Shown: positions 57,948 through 64,000 of the stretch, piece by piece
Numbering within the stretch: position 1 is the first letter of the stretch
Layout of the letters: every line of letters begins with the position of its first letter
NCBI RefSeq assembly: GCF_003289965.1
Contig: NZ_QMBQ01000002.1
Coordinates: forward strand, 248,001-312,000
Origin: Mesorhizobium atlanticum
GTDB lineage: Bacteria; Pseudomonadota; Alphaproteobacteria; Rhizobiales; Rhizobiaceae
Length of the DNA: 64,000 nt
Direction: 5' to 3'
The notes under the pieces: generated by a model
What the model was told of the DNA's origin: nothing
Seen by the model: only the letters and a program-made list of their open reading frames with translations
Databases searched by the model: none
Program-made: the position numbers and the translations under genes

Positions 57948-59102
57948 ATGGACATCATCTTGCCTGCGGCAAACGGCGACCGGACTAGCTACCGGCTTGT
58001 CGGCAAGCCGGTCGAGCCGAGCAAGGGCGCGCGTTTTTCGCGTATCGCCTATGCCGCCGCCCATGTCGTCGCCGACCCCATCGCCATGACCAATCCGTGG
58101 TCGCGGCCGGCGGTCGACTGGGACAAGACCATGGCGTTCCGCCATCATCTGTGGCGGCTCGGCTTTCGTATCGCCGAGGCCATGGACACCTCTCAGCGCG
58201 GCATGGGTTTCGACTGGGCGAGCGCCAAGGAACTGATCCGCCGCTCGATCGCGGAGGCCAGGACAGTGCCTGGCGCCGACCTTGCTTCAGGGGCGGGGAC
58301 CGATCATCTGGCGCCTGCGGCGGCCAAGACGCTCGACGACGTCATCCGCGCCTATGAAGAGCAATTCGCCTTCATCGAAGGCGAGGGCGGCAAGGCGATC
58401 ATGATGGCGAGCCGCGCGCTGGCGGCGGTGGCAAAAGGGCCGGAAGACTATGCCCGCGTCTATGACCGTATGCTCTCCCAGGCGTCAGGCAAGGTCATCC
58501 TGCACTGGCTGGGCGACATGTTCGATCCGGCGCTCAAGGGCTATTGGGGCAGCAACGATTTCGGTGCGGCGCTCGACACGGTCGTCGCCATCATCGAGCG
58601 GCATGCCGGCAAGGTCGAGGGCATCAAGATATCGCTGCTCGATGCCGGCAAGGAAGTGGAGTTGCGCGACCGGCTGCCCGAGGGAGTCGTGATGTTCACC
58701 GGCGACGATTTCAACTACCCGGAGCTGATCGCCGGCGACGGCAGGCGGCATTCGCATGCGCTGCTCGGCATCTTCGACGCCATCGCGCCCGTGGCAAATG
58801 CCGCGCTGGCGAAGCTGGCGGCAGGTGACAAGGCCGGTTACGACACGCTGATGGCGCCGACCGTGCCGCTGTCGCGAAAGATCTTCGAGGCGCCGACCGA
58901 ATACTACAAGGCCGGCATCGTTTTCATGGCGTGGCTGAACGGGCATCAGGGCCACTTCACGATGGTGGGCGGCATGCAGTCGGCACGCGGCATATGCCAC
59001 TATGCGGACGTGTTCCGCCTCGCCGACCAGGCAGGCCTGCTTGCCGATCCCGATGTTGCCGTGGCCCGGATGAAGACCCTGCTGGCGACGGCCGGCATCT
59101 GA
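57948..59102 (+). CDS. DUF993 protein (DHDPS-like TIM-barrel enzyme candidate)
   Basis: A 384-residue protein of the DUF993 family. Recognised blocks are SRIAYAAAHVVADPIA (residues about 31-46), the MAFRHHLWRLGFRIAEAMDTSQRGMG stretch in outline, and VEGIKISLLDAGKEVELR, where the Lys after GI sits like the Schiff-base lysine of dihydrodipicolinate-synthase-type aldolases. FTGDDFNYPELI follows. The family is seen with sugar-catabolic operons, but I know of no assigned reaction. GGGAGAG before the ATG. Controlled jointly with the LacI-led genes, it is plausibly an aldolase or dehydratase of that pathway. Confidence 0.8.
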   Translation: MDIILPAANGDRTSYRLVGKPVEPSKGARFSRIAYAAAHVVADPIAMTNPWSRPAVDWDKTMAFRHHLWRLGFRIAEAMDTSQRGMGFDWASAKELIRRSIAEARTVPGADLASGAGTDHLAPAAAKTLDDVIRAYEEQFAFIEGEGGKAIMMASRALAAVAKGPEDYARVYDRMLSQASGKVILHWLGDMFDPALKGYWGSNDFGAALDTVVAIIERHAGKVEGIKISLLDAGKEVELRDRLPEGVVMFTGDDFNYPELIAGDGRRHSHALLGIFDAIAPVANAALAKLAAGDKAGYDTLMAPTVPLSRKIFEAPTEYYKAGIVFMAWLNGHQGHFTMVGGMQSARGICHYADVFRLADQAGLLADPDVAVARMKTLLATAGI

Positions 59103-59317
59103 ACCGATCCCCACACGCGGGATTTGCGTTCCGCTGGCAAATCTGTATTCGCTTGCCGAATTCAGGGATGAACGCGGCAATGGCCGGCAAAGTGGCTCTC
59201 AATGACGGTGCGACCGGGCAAAACGGGTTTGTCCGGCCGGGCTTGCGGTCGAGGACAGACCCAGCGCGCCGGCAACCACGCACGGCGTGACGGCCGTTCC
59301 ACCTAGGAATGCGCGCC

Positions 59318-60286
59318 ATGGACAAGAGCTTCGACCTTAAAGGAAAGCGCATTTTCGTCGCCGGTCATCGCGGCATGGTCGGCTCGGCGCTGGTGCGCCG
59401 CCTGGCAAGCGAGGACTGCGAGATCGTGACCGTCGCGCGCAGCGAGCTCGATCTTCTCGACCAGGGTGGCGTGCGCCGATGGATGGAGGACCGCCGGCCG
59501 GATGCGGTGATCATGGCTGCCGCAAAGGTCGGCGGCATCATGGCCAATGACAGCTACCCGGTGGATTTTCTTTACGAAAACCTTGTCGTGCAGACCAACG
59601 TGATCGAAGCCGCCTTTCGCAGCGAGGTGCAGAAACTGCTGTTCCTCGGCTCGTCCTGCATCTATCCGAAACTTGCGCCGCAGCCGATCCCGGAAGACGC
59701 CCTGCTCACCGGTCCGCTCGAACCCACCAACGAATGGTATGCCGTCGCCAAGATCGCCGGATTGAAGCTCTGCCAGGCCTACCGGCGGCAATATGGCGTC
59801 AACTACATCTCGGCCATGCCGACCAATCTCTATGGTCCGGGCGACAATTTCGATCTGGGCAGCAGTCATGTCATTCCGGCGCTGATGCGCAAGGCGCATG
59901 AGGCGAAGCGCACCGGCCAACAGACCCTGCAGGTGTGGGGGTCGGGCCGGCCGATGCGGGAATTCCTGCATGTCGACGATGCCGCAGACGCCTTTGTCTG
60001 GCTTTTGAAGACCTATGCGGACGATGGCCACGTCAATGTCGGGAGCGGCGAGGACGTCACCATCGCGGAGCTCGCCAGCACCGTCGTATCGGTCGTCGGC
60101 GCCGCCGCCTCGATCGCGTTCGATCCGACGAAGCCCGACGGCACGCCGCGCAAGCTGATGGATGTGTCGCGCCTGTTCGCAACCGGCTGGAGACCGGCAT
60201 ATTCGCTTCGACGTGGATTGGACCAGACCTATGCGTGGTTCCTTGAACATGTCGAGGGAGGCGACATCCGTCTTGGCCCCGGATGA
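59318..60286 (+). CDS. fcl: GDP-L-fucose synthase
   Basis: A 322-residue extended SDR that converts GDP-4-keto-6-deoxy-mannose to GDP-L-fucose. GHRGMVGSALVRRL binds NADP(H) (residues about 16-29). FLGSSCIYPK carries the catalytic Ser and PTNEWYAVAKIAG the Tyr-Lys pair. MPTNLYGPGDNFD and GSGRPMREFLHVDD are diagnostic for this enzyme. The ATG at 59318 has AGGA nine bases upstream; an ATG nine bases earlier lies too close to it. The partner gmd (GDP-mannose dehydratase) is not in the window, which is unusual. Confidence 0.93.
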   Translation: MDKSFDLKGKRIFVAGHRGMVGSALVRRLASEDCEIVTVARSELDLLDQGGVRRWMEDRRPDAVIMAAAKVGGIMANDSYPVDFLYENLVVQTNVIEAAFRSEVQKLLFLGSSCIYPKLAPQPIPEDALLTGPLEPTNEWYAVAKIAGLKLCQAYRRQYGVNYISAMPTNLYGPGDNFDLGSSHVIPALMRKAHEAKRTGQQTLQVWGSGRPMREFLHVDDAADAFVWLLKTYADDGHVNVGSGEDVTIAELASTVVSVVGAAASIAFDPTKPDGTPRKLMDVSRLFATGWRPAYSLRRGLDQTYAWFLEHVEGGDIRLGPG

Positions 60287-60542
60287 TCCTCAGTCGAAAC
60301 TCATAGCGATGACCAGGGAGGGCGGTCTGGGCGGCCGCCTTCTGGCCATGGTCCACGCAAAGTCCTTCCCGACACGCTTGGCTATCGCTTCGGCTTTACC
60401 TGGTTGGCCGATGCATGACGACGAGTTTCACTCGGTCGAGAAGGTCGACAGATATTCTCCGCCGATTTTATCGAGAATTCGCAAACCGGCGCATTGCTGA
60501 GCGATGATCTGGGATCGGCGGAATTTCAGGATGAGACGCTCA
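60250..60542 (+). pseudogene. Frameshifted remnant downstream of fcl, possibly a polysaccharide-related gene
   Basis: Within the 493-bp gap 60287-60779 no intact gene is seen, but protein-like stretches alternate between two frames. TREGGLGGRLLAMVHAKSF is in one, TLGYRFGFTWLAD in another, DDEFHSVEKVD back in the first, then QIFSADFIENSQTG again in the second, ending ETLRALR stop. Read as one sequence with about three indels this gives a continuous, plausible protein. The family is not firmly recognised; position after fcl suggests a glycosyltransferase. The rest of the gap (60543-60779) has only a 76-codon open frame without support. Confidence 0.45.
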
Positions 60543-60779
60543 GGGCGTTGAGATGAGGCTGATGGCGCGCTGCCGGACAATCTATGCAGGCGGCAGCGTC
60601 TATGCGTTCGTGGCATCGACGATGGGCGATATCGCCCTCGTCGACGTGAAAACCTTGTTCGACGGCTCGAGAGCCGCGGAAATTATTCTGGGCGAGCTGA
60701 GCCGTCACCGGACATTTGTTGCACGTCAGCGGCGGCGCGTTCATGGTGTAGGGCGGCAATCATTAGGGAGCGCTTCAGC

Positions 60780-61073
60780 GTGAAGGGATATTGGCTCATC
60801 GTCGGAACCGAGATTTCGGATCAGGAAGCGCAGGCCGAATACGCCCGGCTTTGGAAACCGATCGGCGAAAAATACCAGGCGCGGACCAACACGACGAAAC
60901 AGCCGCCGCTGCTCGTCGAGGCGCGTGACGCCAAGCGCATGGTGCTTGTGGAATTCCCGTCCCTGGAAATCGCCAAGGCCTGCTATGCCGACCCGGCCTA
61001 TGAGGAAGCCATGGGCTTCGCGCTGAAGGCGTCGAATCGCACGCTTGTGATGTTCGAAGGGGATCTCGGGTAG
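60780..61073 (+). CDS. DUF1330 domain protein
   Basis: A 97-residue ferredoxin-like-fold protein of the DUF1330 group. KGYWLIVGTEISDQEAQAEYARLWKPI at the start in outline, RMVLVEFPSLEIAKACYADPAYEEA in the middle and NRTLVMFEGDL at the end match the family. The start is a GTG (60780) with AGGGAG nine bases upstream. Function unknown; single-gene unit before tRNA-Val. Confidence 0.83.
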   Translation: MKGYWLIVGTEISDQEAQAEYARLWKPIGEKYQARTNTTKQPPLLVEARDAKRMVLVEFPSLEIAKACYADPAYEEAMGFALKASNRTLVMFEGDLG

Positions 61074-61134
61074 CGTGCTGCTGGGCACCGAATGCGGGGT
61101 TTTGTGCCCGCAAAATCCTGAGTTATGAGAAGGA

Positions 61135-61209
61135 TGGTGGGCGTGACAAGGATTGAACTTGTGACCCCTGCAATGTCAATGCAGTGCTCTCCCGCTGAGC
61201 TACACGCCC
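61135..61209 (-). tRNA. tRNA-Val (anticodon GAC)
   Basis: A 75-nt tRNA with encoded CCA. The acceptor stem GGGCGTG/CACGCCC pairs fully. The D arm is GCTC-AGCGGGA-GAGC, the anticodon arm CTGCA-TTGACAT-TGCAG with anticodon GAC, the variable loop GGGTC, and the T arm ACAAG-TTCAATC-CTTGT. The discriminator base is A. The 3' end points left (toward 61135), away from the AT-richer region. Confidence 0.96.
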
Positions 61210-61436
61210 ATCCGAAGCCGCGCTCCTAAAAGGCCGAATGAATTCAACTGCTTCGCTACCTATACCTAGACTGCTCTGGATGCGCAAGACAGGATAATCG
61301 ATAGCTGAATCGAGGGGCGATGTGACCAGAATGTGACCACGACCAGTCCCTTCCGAGGATATCTCGCCTTCTCACCGTGGGGACCAAAGTGCTGCTTTGC
61401 CGTTGTTCGCAGGGCGTCTTTAGGACCCGATAAGCC

Positions 61437-61775
61437 CTAATGCTCACCCGACCAGGATAGCATCTCGCTACGGTAGTGCTCCATGTAACCGATTGCCTCT
61501 GCCGCGATCGCCCCCATCTTTTCCAGCCTCGCTACCTCGCGAGTCCACAATATGAAGAGGCGCTGAGCCTCAGCGCGGTATGGATTAGCCAATCCCGCGA
61601 AATTGCGACTTCCACGCTTCTTTTTGGGGCGGCGCCGCTTTGGCTTTGGCGTATTCGGAGCAGTGGCGCCGCCAGCTGCTTGCCTTCCGTTGTACCTTGT
61701 GTCCCACGGGGTAGTATCCAGGTCTTCCCGGCGCTTTGTTAGGTAGTCAATGACGAAGCCATGGCTCCAAACCAT
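61437..61775 (-). CDS. Hypothetical protein with a basic linker
   Basis: A 112-residue open frame. GGAG lies seven bases before the ATG at 61775, which is the main support for it being real. Residues about 44-56 are a strongly basic, proline-containing stretch (PKPKRRRPKKKRG) that could bind nucleic acid. The C-terminal half, from YRAEAQRLFILWTREVARLEKMG on, is predicted helical with tryptophans. I recognise no family. It lies in the compositionally shifted segment beyond tRNA-Val. Confidence 0.5.
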   Translation of the reverse strand: MVWSHGFVIDYLTKRREDLDTTPWDTRYNGRQAAGGATAPNTPKPKRRRPKKKRGSRNFAGLANPYRAEAQRLFILWTREVARLEKMGAIAAEAIGYMEHYRSEMLSWSGEH

Positions 61776-62143
61776 AGGTCCACTCCGATGCTTCCGAGAA
61801 GCATATAGGAGTTCAGCCGCTCGCGCGACAACGCCCGTGGGGGCATCGCTTTTAAGAGATGCGGCCAGTCACCTGCTGCGCTGCCCGAGCGATGAGACTG
61901 GTGGTATCGTGTCGCATGTGATTCGCATGACAGGGGCATGCGCGGTGACCATACCCACTCCGAGCCGAGGGAAATTCGTACGGCAACGCTTGCGGGCTCG
62001 TGAGCGCGTCAAACGTACCACAGAACCCTGATTTGTCTCAATCCTGGGGTCCTCACTTGTGCGCACTAGTGTGAATTAATGCGGACTATGCTTGACAACG
62101 TTGTTCCGGTTGTGTTCTTGTCCCTTTTGGAGGCGCATTTCCT
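61776..62143. other. 368-bp gap without a supported gene, holding the promoter region of the methyltransferase operon
   Basis: No open frame here has a ribosome site or recognisable product. The left 250 bp show nothing identifiable. The right part contains CACTAGTG (62064-62071), the TTGACA/ACAACGTTGT region and GGAGG at 62129-62133 before the ribbon-helix-helix gene. Confidence 0.6.
62092..62104 (+). promoter_or_regulatory. Candidate -35 box overlapped by a perfect palindrome
   Basis: TTGACA at 62092-62097 could be a -35 element; a -10 at 17 bp spacing is poor (TTCTTG). The perfect 10-bp palindrome ACAACGTTGT at 62095-62104 overlaps it. A dimeric ribbon-helix-helix protein from the next gene would be a natural ligand and so a repressor. 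Inferred. Confidence 0.4.
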
Positions 62144-62341
62144 ATGAGCGTGCGCATTACCGTCCTGCTGGATGAGGATTTGGATGCGCGTTTTACGGCA
62201 CACTGCCACGAGCGTGGATTTAAGAAGTCGACGCTCGTTGCGCGGTTGGTTCGAGACTACCTCGCCAAAGAAGCGATTCCCCAACTCTCTGACCAGCAGT
62301 CGAATCTAAGACGCAAACCAAGGGCGAGGGACAAAAAATGA
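62144..62341 (+). CDS. Ribbon-helix-helix (CopG/Arc-type) DNA-binding protein
   Basis: A 65-residue protein. Residues 3-45 fit a ribbon-helix-helix domain: strand VRITVLLDEDL, helix 1 DARFTAHCHERG, and helix 2 KKSTLVARLVRDYLAKEA. The C-terminal tail (SNLRRKPRARDKK) is basic. GGAGG ten bases upstream of the ATG. Its stop overlaps the methyltransferase start (ATGA), so it is translationally coupled to it. It probably regulates the methyltransferase operon, as small controllers do in restriction-modification loci; an antitoxin role is less likely because no toxin gene follows. Confidence 0.82.
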   Translation: MSVRITVLLDEDLDARFTAHCHERGFKKSTLVARLVRDYLAKEAIPQLSDQQSNLRRKPRARDKK

Positions 62342-63549
62342 CCAAGCGTCAGTCTGTGGAGAATGGTCCCCCAATTGTGCAGGTGATTGACCTTTTTTCT
62401 GGGTGCGGCGGGATGTCTCTCGGATTTCTCATGGACCGGAATGAACATATTTCGTACCGACTTCTAGGTGGATTGGATATTGATCCCCACGCGGCTGCCA
62501 CCTACCGAAAAATGCTCGGACGGCCTTGTCTTGAACTCGATATCCGTCGCCTCAGCAGTCCATCTGTGTTGAGCCAAGCGTTGTCCGAATGGGGATACGA
62601 CGCGAAACTTCCCTTGATCTTAATAGGGTGCGCCCCTTGCCAAGGCTTTAGCTCACACAGAAAGAAAGACAGGCGCAAAGACGATAGGAATAACTTGCTT
62701 TCGTCTTTTGCGGATATTGTCGAAATACTGAAACCTGACTTGGTAGTCATGGAAAATGTTCCAGAGATGCTTTATCTGGAGCATTGGAAGCATTTCTCTG
62801 AACTCAAGGAAGCCCTCGGCGCCTTTGGATATGCTATGCGTACACGGGTGGAGAACCTCGCCACCTTCGGCGTTCCGCAAGAGCGGTATCGTGCCTTGGT
62901 AATGGCAAGTCGGGACACGAAGCGGGTAAAGATGCCGTTGCCGTTTGTGCAGCCCGACAGGTTTCTGACCGTCCGTGATGCCATCGAAAAACTACCGCCG
63001 TTGCGGGCGGGCGAGCGGGATCAAACTGATCCTATGCACATCACATCAAAACACCGCCCGGAAACGCTTAACATTCTACGTCTGATACCAAAGGATGGCG
63101 GGAGCCGTCGCTCGTTGCCCCCCGGGGTAGGGCCGGAATGTCACACACGCGTCGACGGGTTTAGGGATGTGTATGGACGCCTTTGGTGGGATCGCCCAGC
63201 TGTAGCGATCACGGCGAGGTGCCGAACCCCATCCTGCGGCAGGTTTGTTCACCCTTCGCAAGACCGTGGCCTCACGGTGCGCGAAGCAGCATTATTACAG
63301 GGATTTCCTGAGGACTTCATGTTTGAGGGGCCTTTTGACGACAAGTTCAAGCAGATTGGCAACGCCGTTTCGCCAATCTTTTCTCGCGCCCTCGCTAAGC
63401 ACATTGGATCAGTATGGTTTGGAGGCGGTGTTGGAGCGAGCGAACGAGAGGACGTGACGGAGCCAATTACCAAGTCGATCTCATCCTCTCTCGCTTCCAT
63501 GAAGCGCAAGTTGCGCCATAACTCAGCAGTTCCCGGCTTGGCAGCATGA
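62338..63549 (+). CDS. DNA cytosine-C5 methyltransferase (first of pair)
   Basis: A 403-residue m5C methyltransferase with the motifs in standard order. Motif I is VIDLFSGCGGMSLGF (residues about 16-30), motif IV GCAPCQGFSS with nucleophile Cys101, motif VI VMENVPEM (about 138-145), motif VIII VPQERYRALVMASR (about 179-192), motif IX LTVREAALLQGFPEDF (about 312-327) and motif X KQIGNAVSP (about 338-346). The target-recognition region between VIII and IX is short (about 110 residues). GAGGGA lies upstream of the ATG. The DNA is AT-richer than the left 60 kb. It overlaps both neighbours by 4 nt. Confidence 0.93.
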   Translation: MTKRQSVENGPPIVQVIDLFSGCGGMSLGFLMDRNEHISYRLLGGLDIDPHAAATYRKMLGRPCLELDIRRLSSPSVLSQALSEWGYDAKLPLILIGCAPCQGFSSHRKKDRRKDDRNNLLSSFADIVEILKPDLVVMENVPEMLYLEHWKHFSELKEALGAFGYAMRTRVENLATFGVPQERYRALVMASRDTKRVKMPLPFVQPDRFLTVRDAIEKLPPLRAGERDQTDPMHITSKHRPETLNILRLIPKDGGSRRSLPPGVGPECHTRVDGFRDVYGRLWWDRPAVAITARCRTPSCGRFVHPSQDRGLTVREAALLQGFPEDFMFEGPFDDKFKQIGNAVSPIFSRALAKHIGSVWFGGGVGASEREDVTEPITKSISSSLASMKRKLRHNSAVPGLAA

Positions 63550-64000
63550 TTGATTTGAAACTGGTAGACCTCTTCTCGGGCGCGGGGGGACTGTCGCTTG
63601 GCTTTAAGCAAGCTGGGTTTAAGCCTTCGTTTGCTGCAGACTTCGATCCATACGCCTGCGCGACCTACTCGGCCAACCTGGGGTCCCACATTCGCCAAAT
63701 GGACCTTTCGGTGATGCAGCCAAGCGAGGTTGTAAGTCTTATTCGAACACACGTTGGCGACGTTGATGTCGTTGCGGGGGGGCCTCCTTGCCAAGGCTGG
63801 TCCATCCAGAGACGAGGGGCCGCAAGCGATATTCGAAACGATCTCACAGTACGCTTTGCTGCAATTGCCACAGGCATACTTCCCAAAGCGATTGTAATGG
63901 AGAATGTCCCAACACTCTTCGGTAAACGCGGGCAACATCACCTTCAAGTGGTTGAGCGCATGTTGGAAGAGACCGGCTACAATTACACCAAAAGGGTGGT
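63546..64000 (+). CDS. DNA cytosine-C5 methyltransferase (second of pair), cut by window end
   Basis: The first 151 residues of a second m5C methyltransferase. Motif I is LVDLFSGAGGLSLGF (residues 6-20), motif IV GGPPCQGWS with nucleophile Cys82, and motif VI IVMENVPTLF (about 116-125); target-recognition and later motifs lie beyond base 64000. The ATG overlaps the first methyltransferase stop (ATGA). The sequence differs clearly from the first, so it is not a simple recent duplication. Two coupled enzymes suggest that each methylates one strand of a non-palindromic site, or different sites. Confidence 0.9.
   Translation, partial: MIDLKLVDLFSGAGGLSLGFKQAGFKPSFAADFDPYACATYSANLGSHIRQMDLSVMQPSEVVSLIRTHVGDVDVVAGGPPCQGWSIQRRGAASDIRNDLTVRFAAIATGILPKAIVMENVPTLFGKRGQHHLQVVERMLEETGYNYTKRV

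Noticed and set aside
60553..60783. 76-codon open frame between fcl and the DUF1330 gene
   Set aside because: No ribosome binding site, no recognisable family, and it runs into the DUF1330 start; left as part of the degraded gap.
61135..61209. tRNA-Val as the attachment site of the island to its right
   Set aside because: The tRNA 3' end points left, away from the accessory genes, and I see no repeated tRNA 3' fragment or integrase in the window.
61750..62031. 93-codon plus-strand open frame beyond tRNA-Val
   Set aside because: Overlaps the better-supported minus-strand gene start, has no ribosome site and a composition like random translation.
62144..62341. Toxin-antitoxin system with the ribbon-helix-helix protein as antitoxin
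   Set aside because: The overlapping next gene is a complete DNA methyltransferase, not a small toxin; a regulator role fits better.

Overview
The window looks like chromosome of a high-GC alphaproteobacterium of the order Hyphomicrobiales, most likely Mesorhizobium or a close relative. This rests on gene content (heterotetrameric sarcosine oxidase, DUF992 and DUF4274 proteins, many ABC importers with GMC, SDR and aldehyde dehydrogenases), on C-terminally extended bS21, and on short palindromic intergenic repeats of a rhizobial kind. The species assignment is inference. Genes are dense, often overlap by 4 nt (ATGA) and fall into several catabolic modules.

Left part (1-14.1 kb). A truncated 2,2-dialkylglycine decarboxylase gene (dgdA) lies divergent from a LysR regulator. 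After it come an MFS carrier, two DUF992 exported paralogs, a DUF4274 protein, a TPR lipoprotein, ribosomal protein S21, a SET-domain protein and a YrdB-like membrane protein. The sarcosine oxidase operon soxBDAG (8.3-13.5 kb) follows, then two small conserved proteins.

14.2-20.8 kb. A TetR regulator and a triple tandem repeat precede an acyl-CoA module: SDR, APH-fold phosphotransferase, MaoC hydratase and SDR on the minus strand, facing an acyl-CoA dehydrogenase and an MDR oxidoreductase on the plus strand. The kinase plus acyl-CoA dehydrogenase pairing resembles a split ACAD10/11 or Lva-type pathway for 4-hydroxyacyl-CoA.

21.0-24.3 kb. Four overlapping genes (GT87, GtrB-like GT2, YdjC/HpnK/NaxD-type deacetylase, GtrA) look like a polyprenyl-phosphate-linked amino-sugar pathway that decorates an envelope glycolipid.

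24.4-36.8 kb. An RpiR regulator faces an N-formylglutamate-amidohydrolase-like gene, two tandemly duplicated APC permeases, a gamma-glutamyl-amine-type glutamine synthetase homologue, an aldehyde dehydrogenase and an iron alcohol dehydrogenase. This fits breakdown of an amine or amino alcohol through glutamylated intermediates. A PotABCD-like ABC importer follows. Then come a CPA1 antiporter, an EEP-family phosphohydrolase and an EamA exporter (38.2-41.7 kb).

41.7-59.1 kb. A 15-kb minus-strand gene train starts with a LacI regulator. It encodes Gfo/Idh, CoA-transferase, crotonase, ALDH, a complete CUT1 sugar ABC importer, two GMC flavoproteins, an SDR and a Dabb protein; an MFS gene lies downstream. 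A divergent DUF993 enzyme shares LacI-type operators. This is probably a complete uptake and oxidation regulon for a sugar, polyol or glycoside.

Right end (59.3-64 kb). Here are an orphan GDP-L-fucose synthase gene (fcl), a frameshifted remnant, a DUF1330 protein and tRNA-Val(GAC). Beyond the tRNA the sequence becomes visibly AT-richer and holds a ribbon-helix-helix regulator and two overlapping cytosine-C5 DNA methyltransferase genes. The second is cut by the window edge. This is probably the start of a restriction or defence island.
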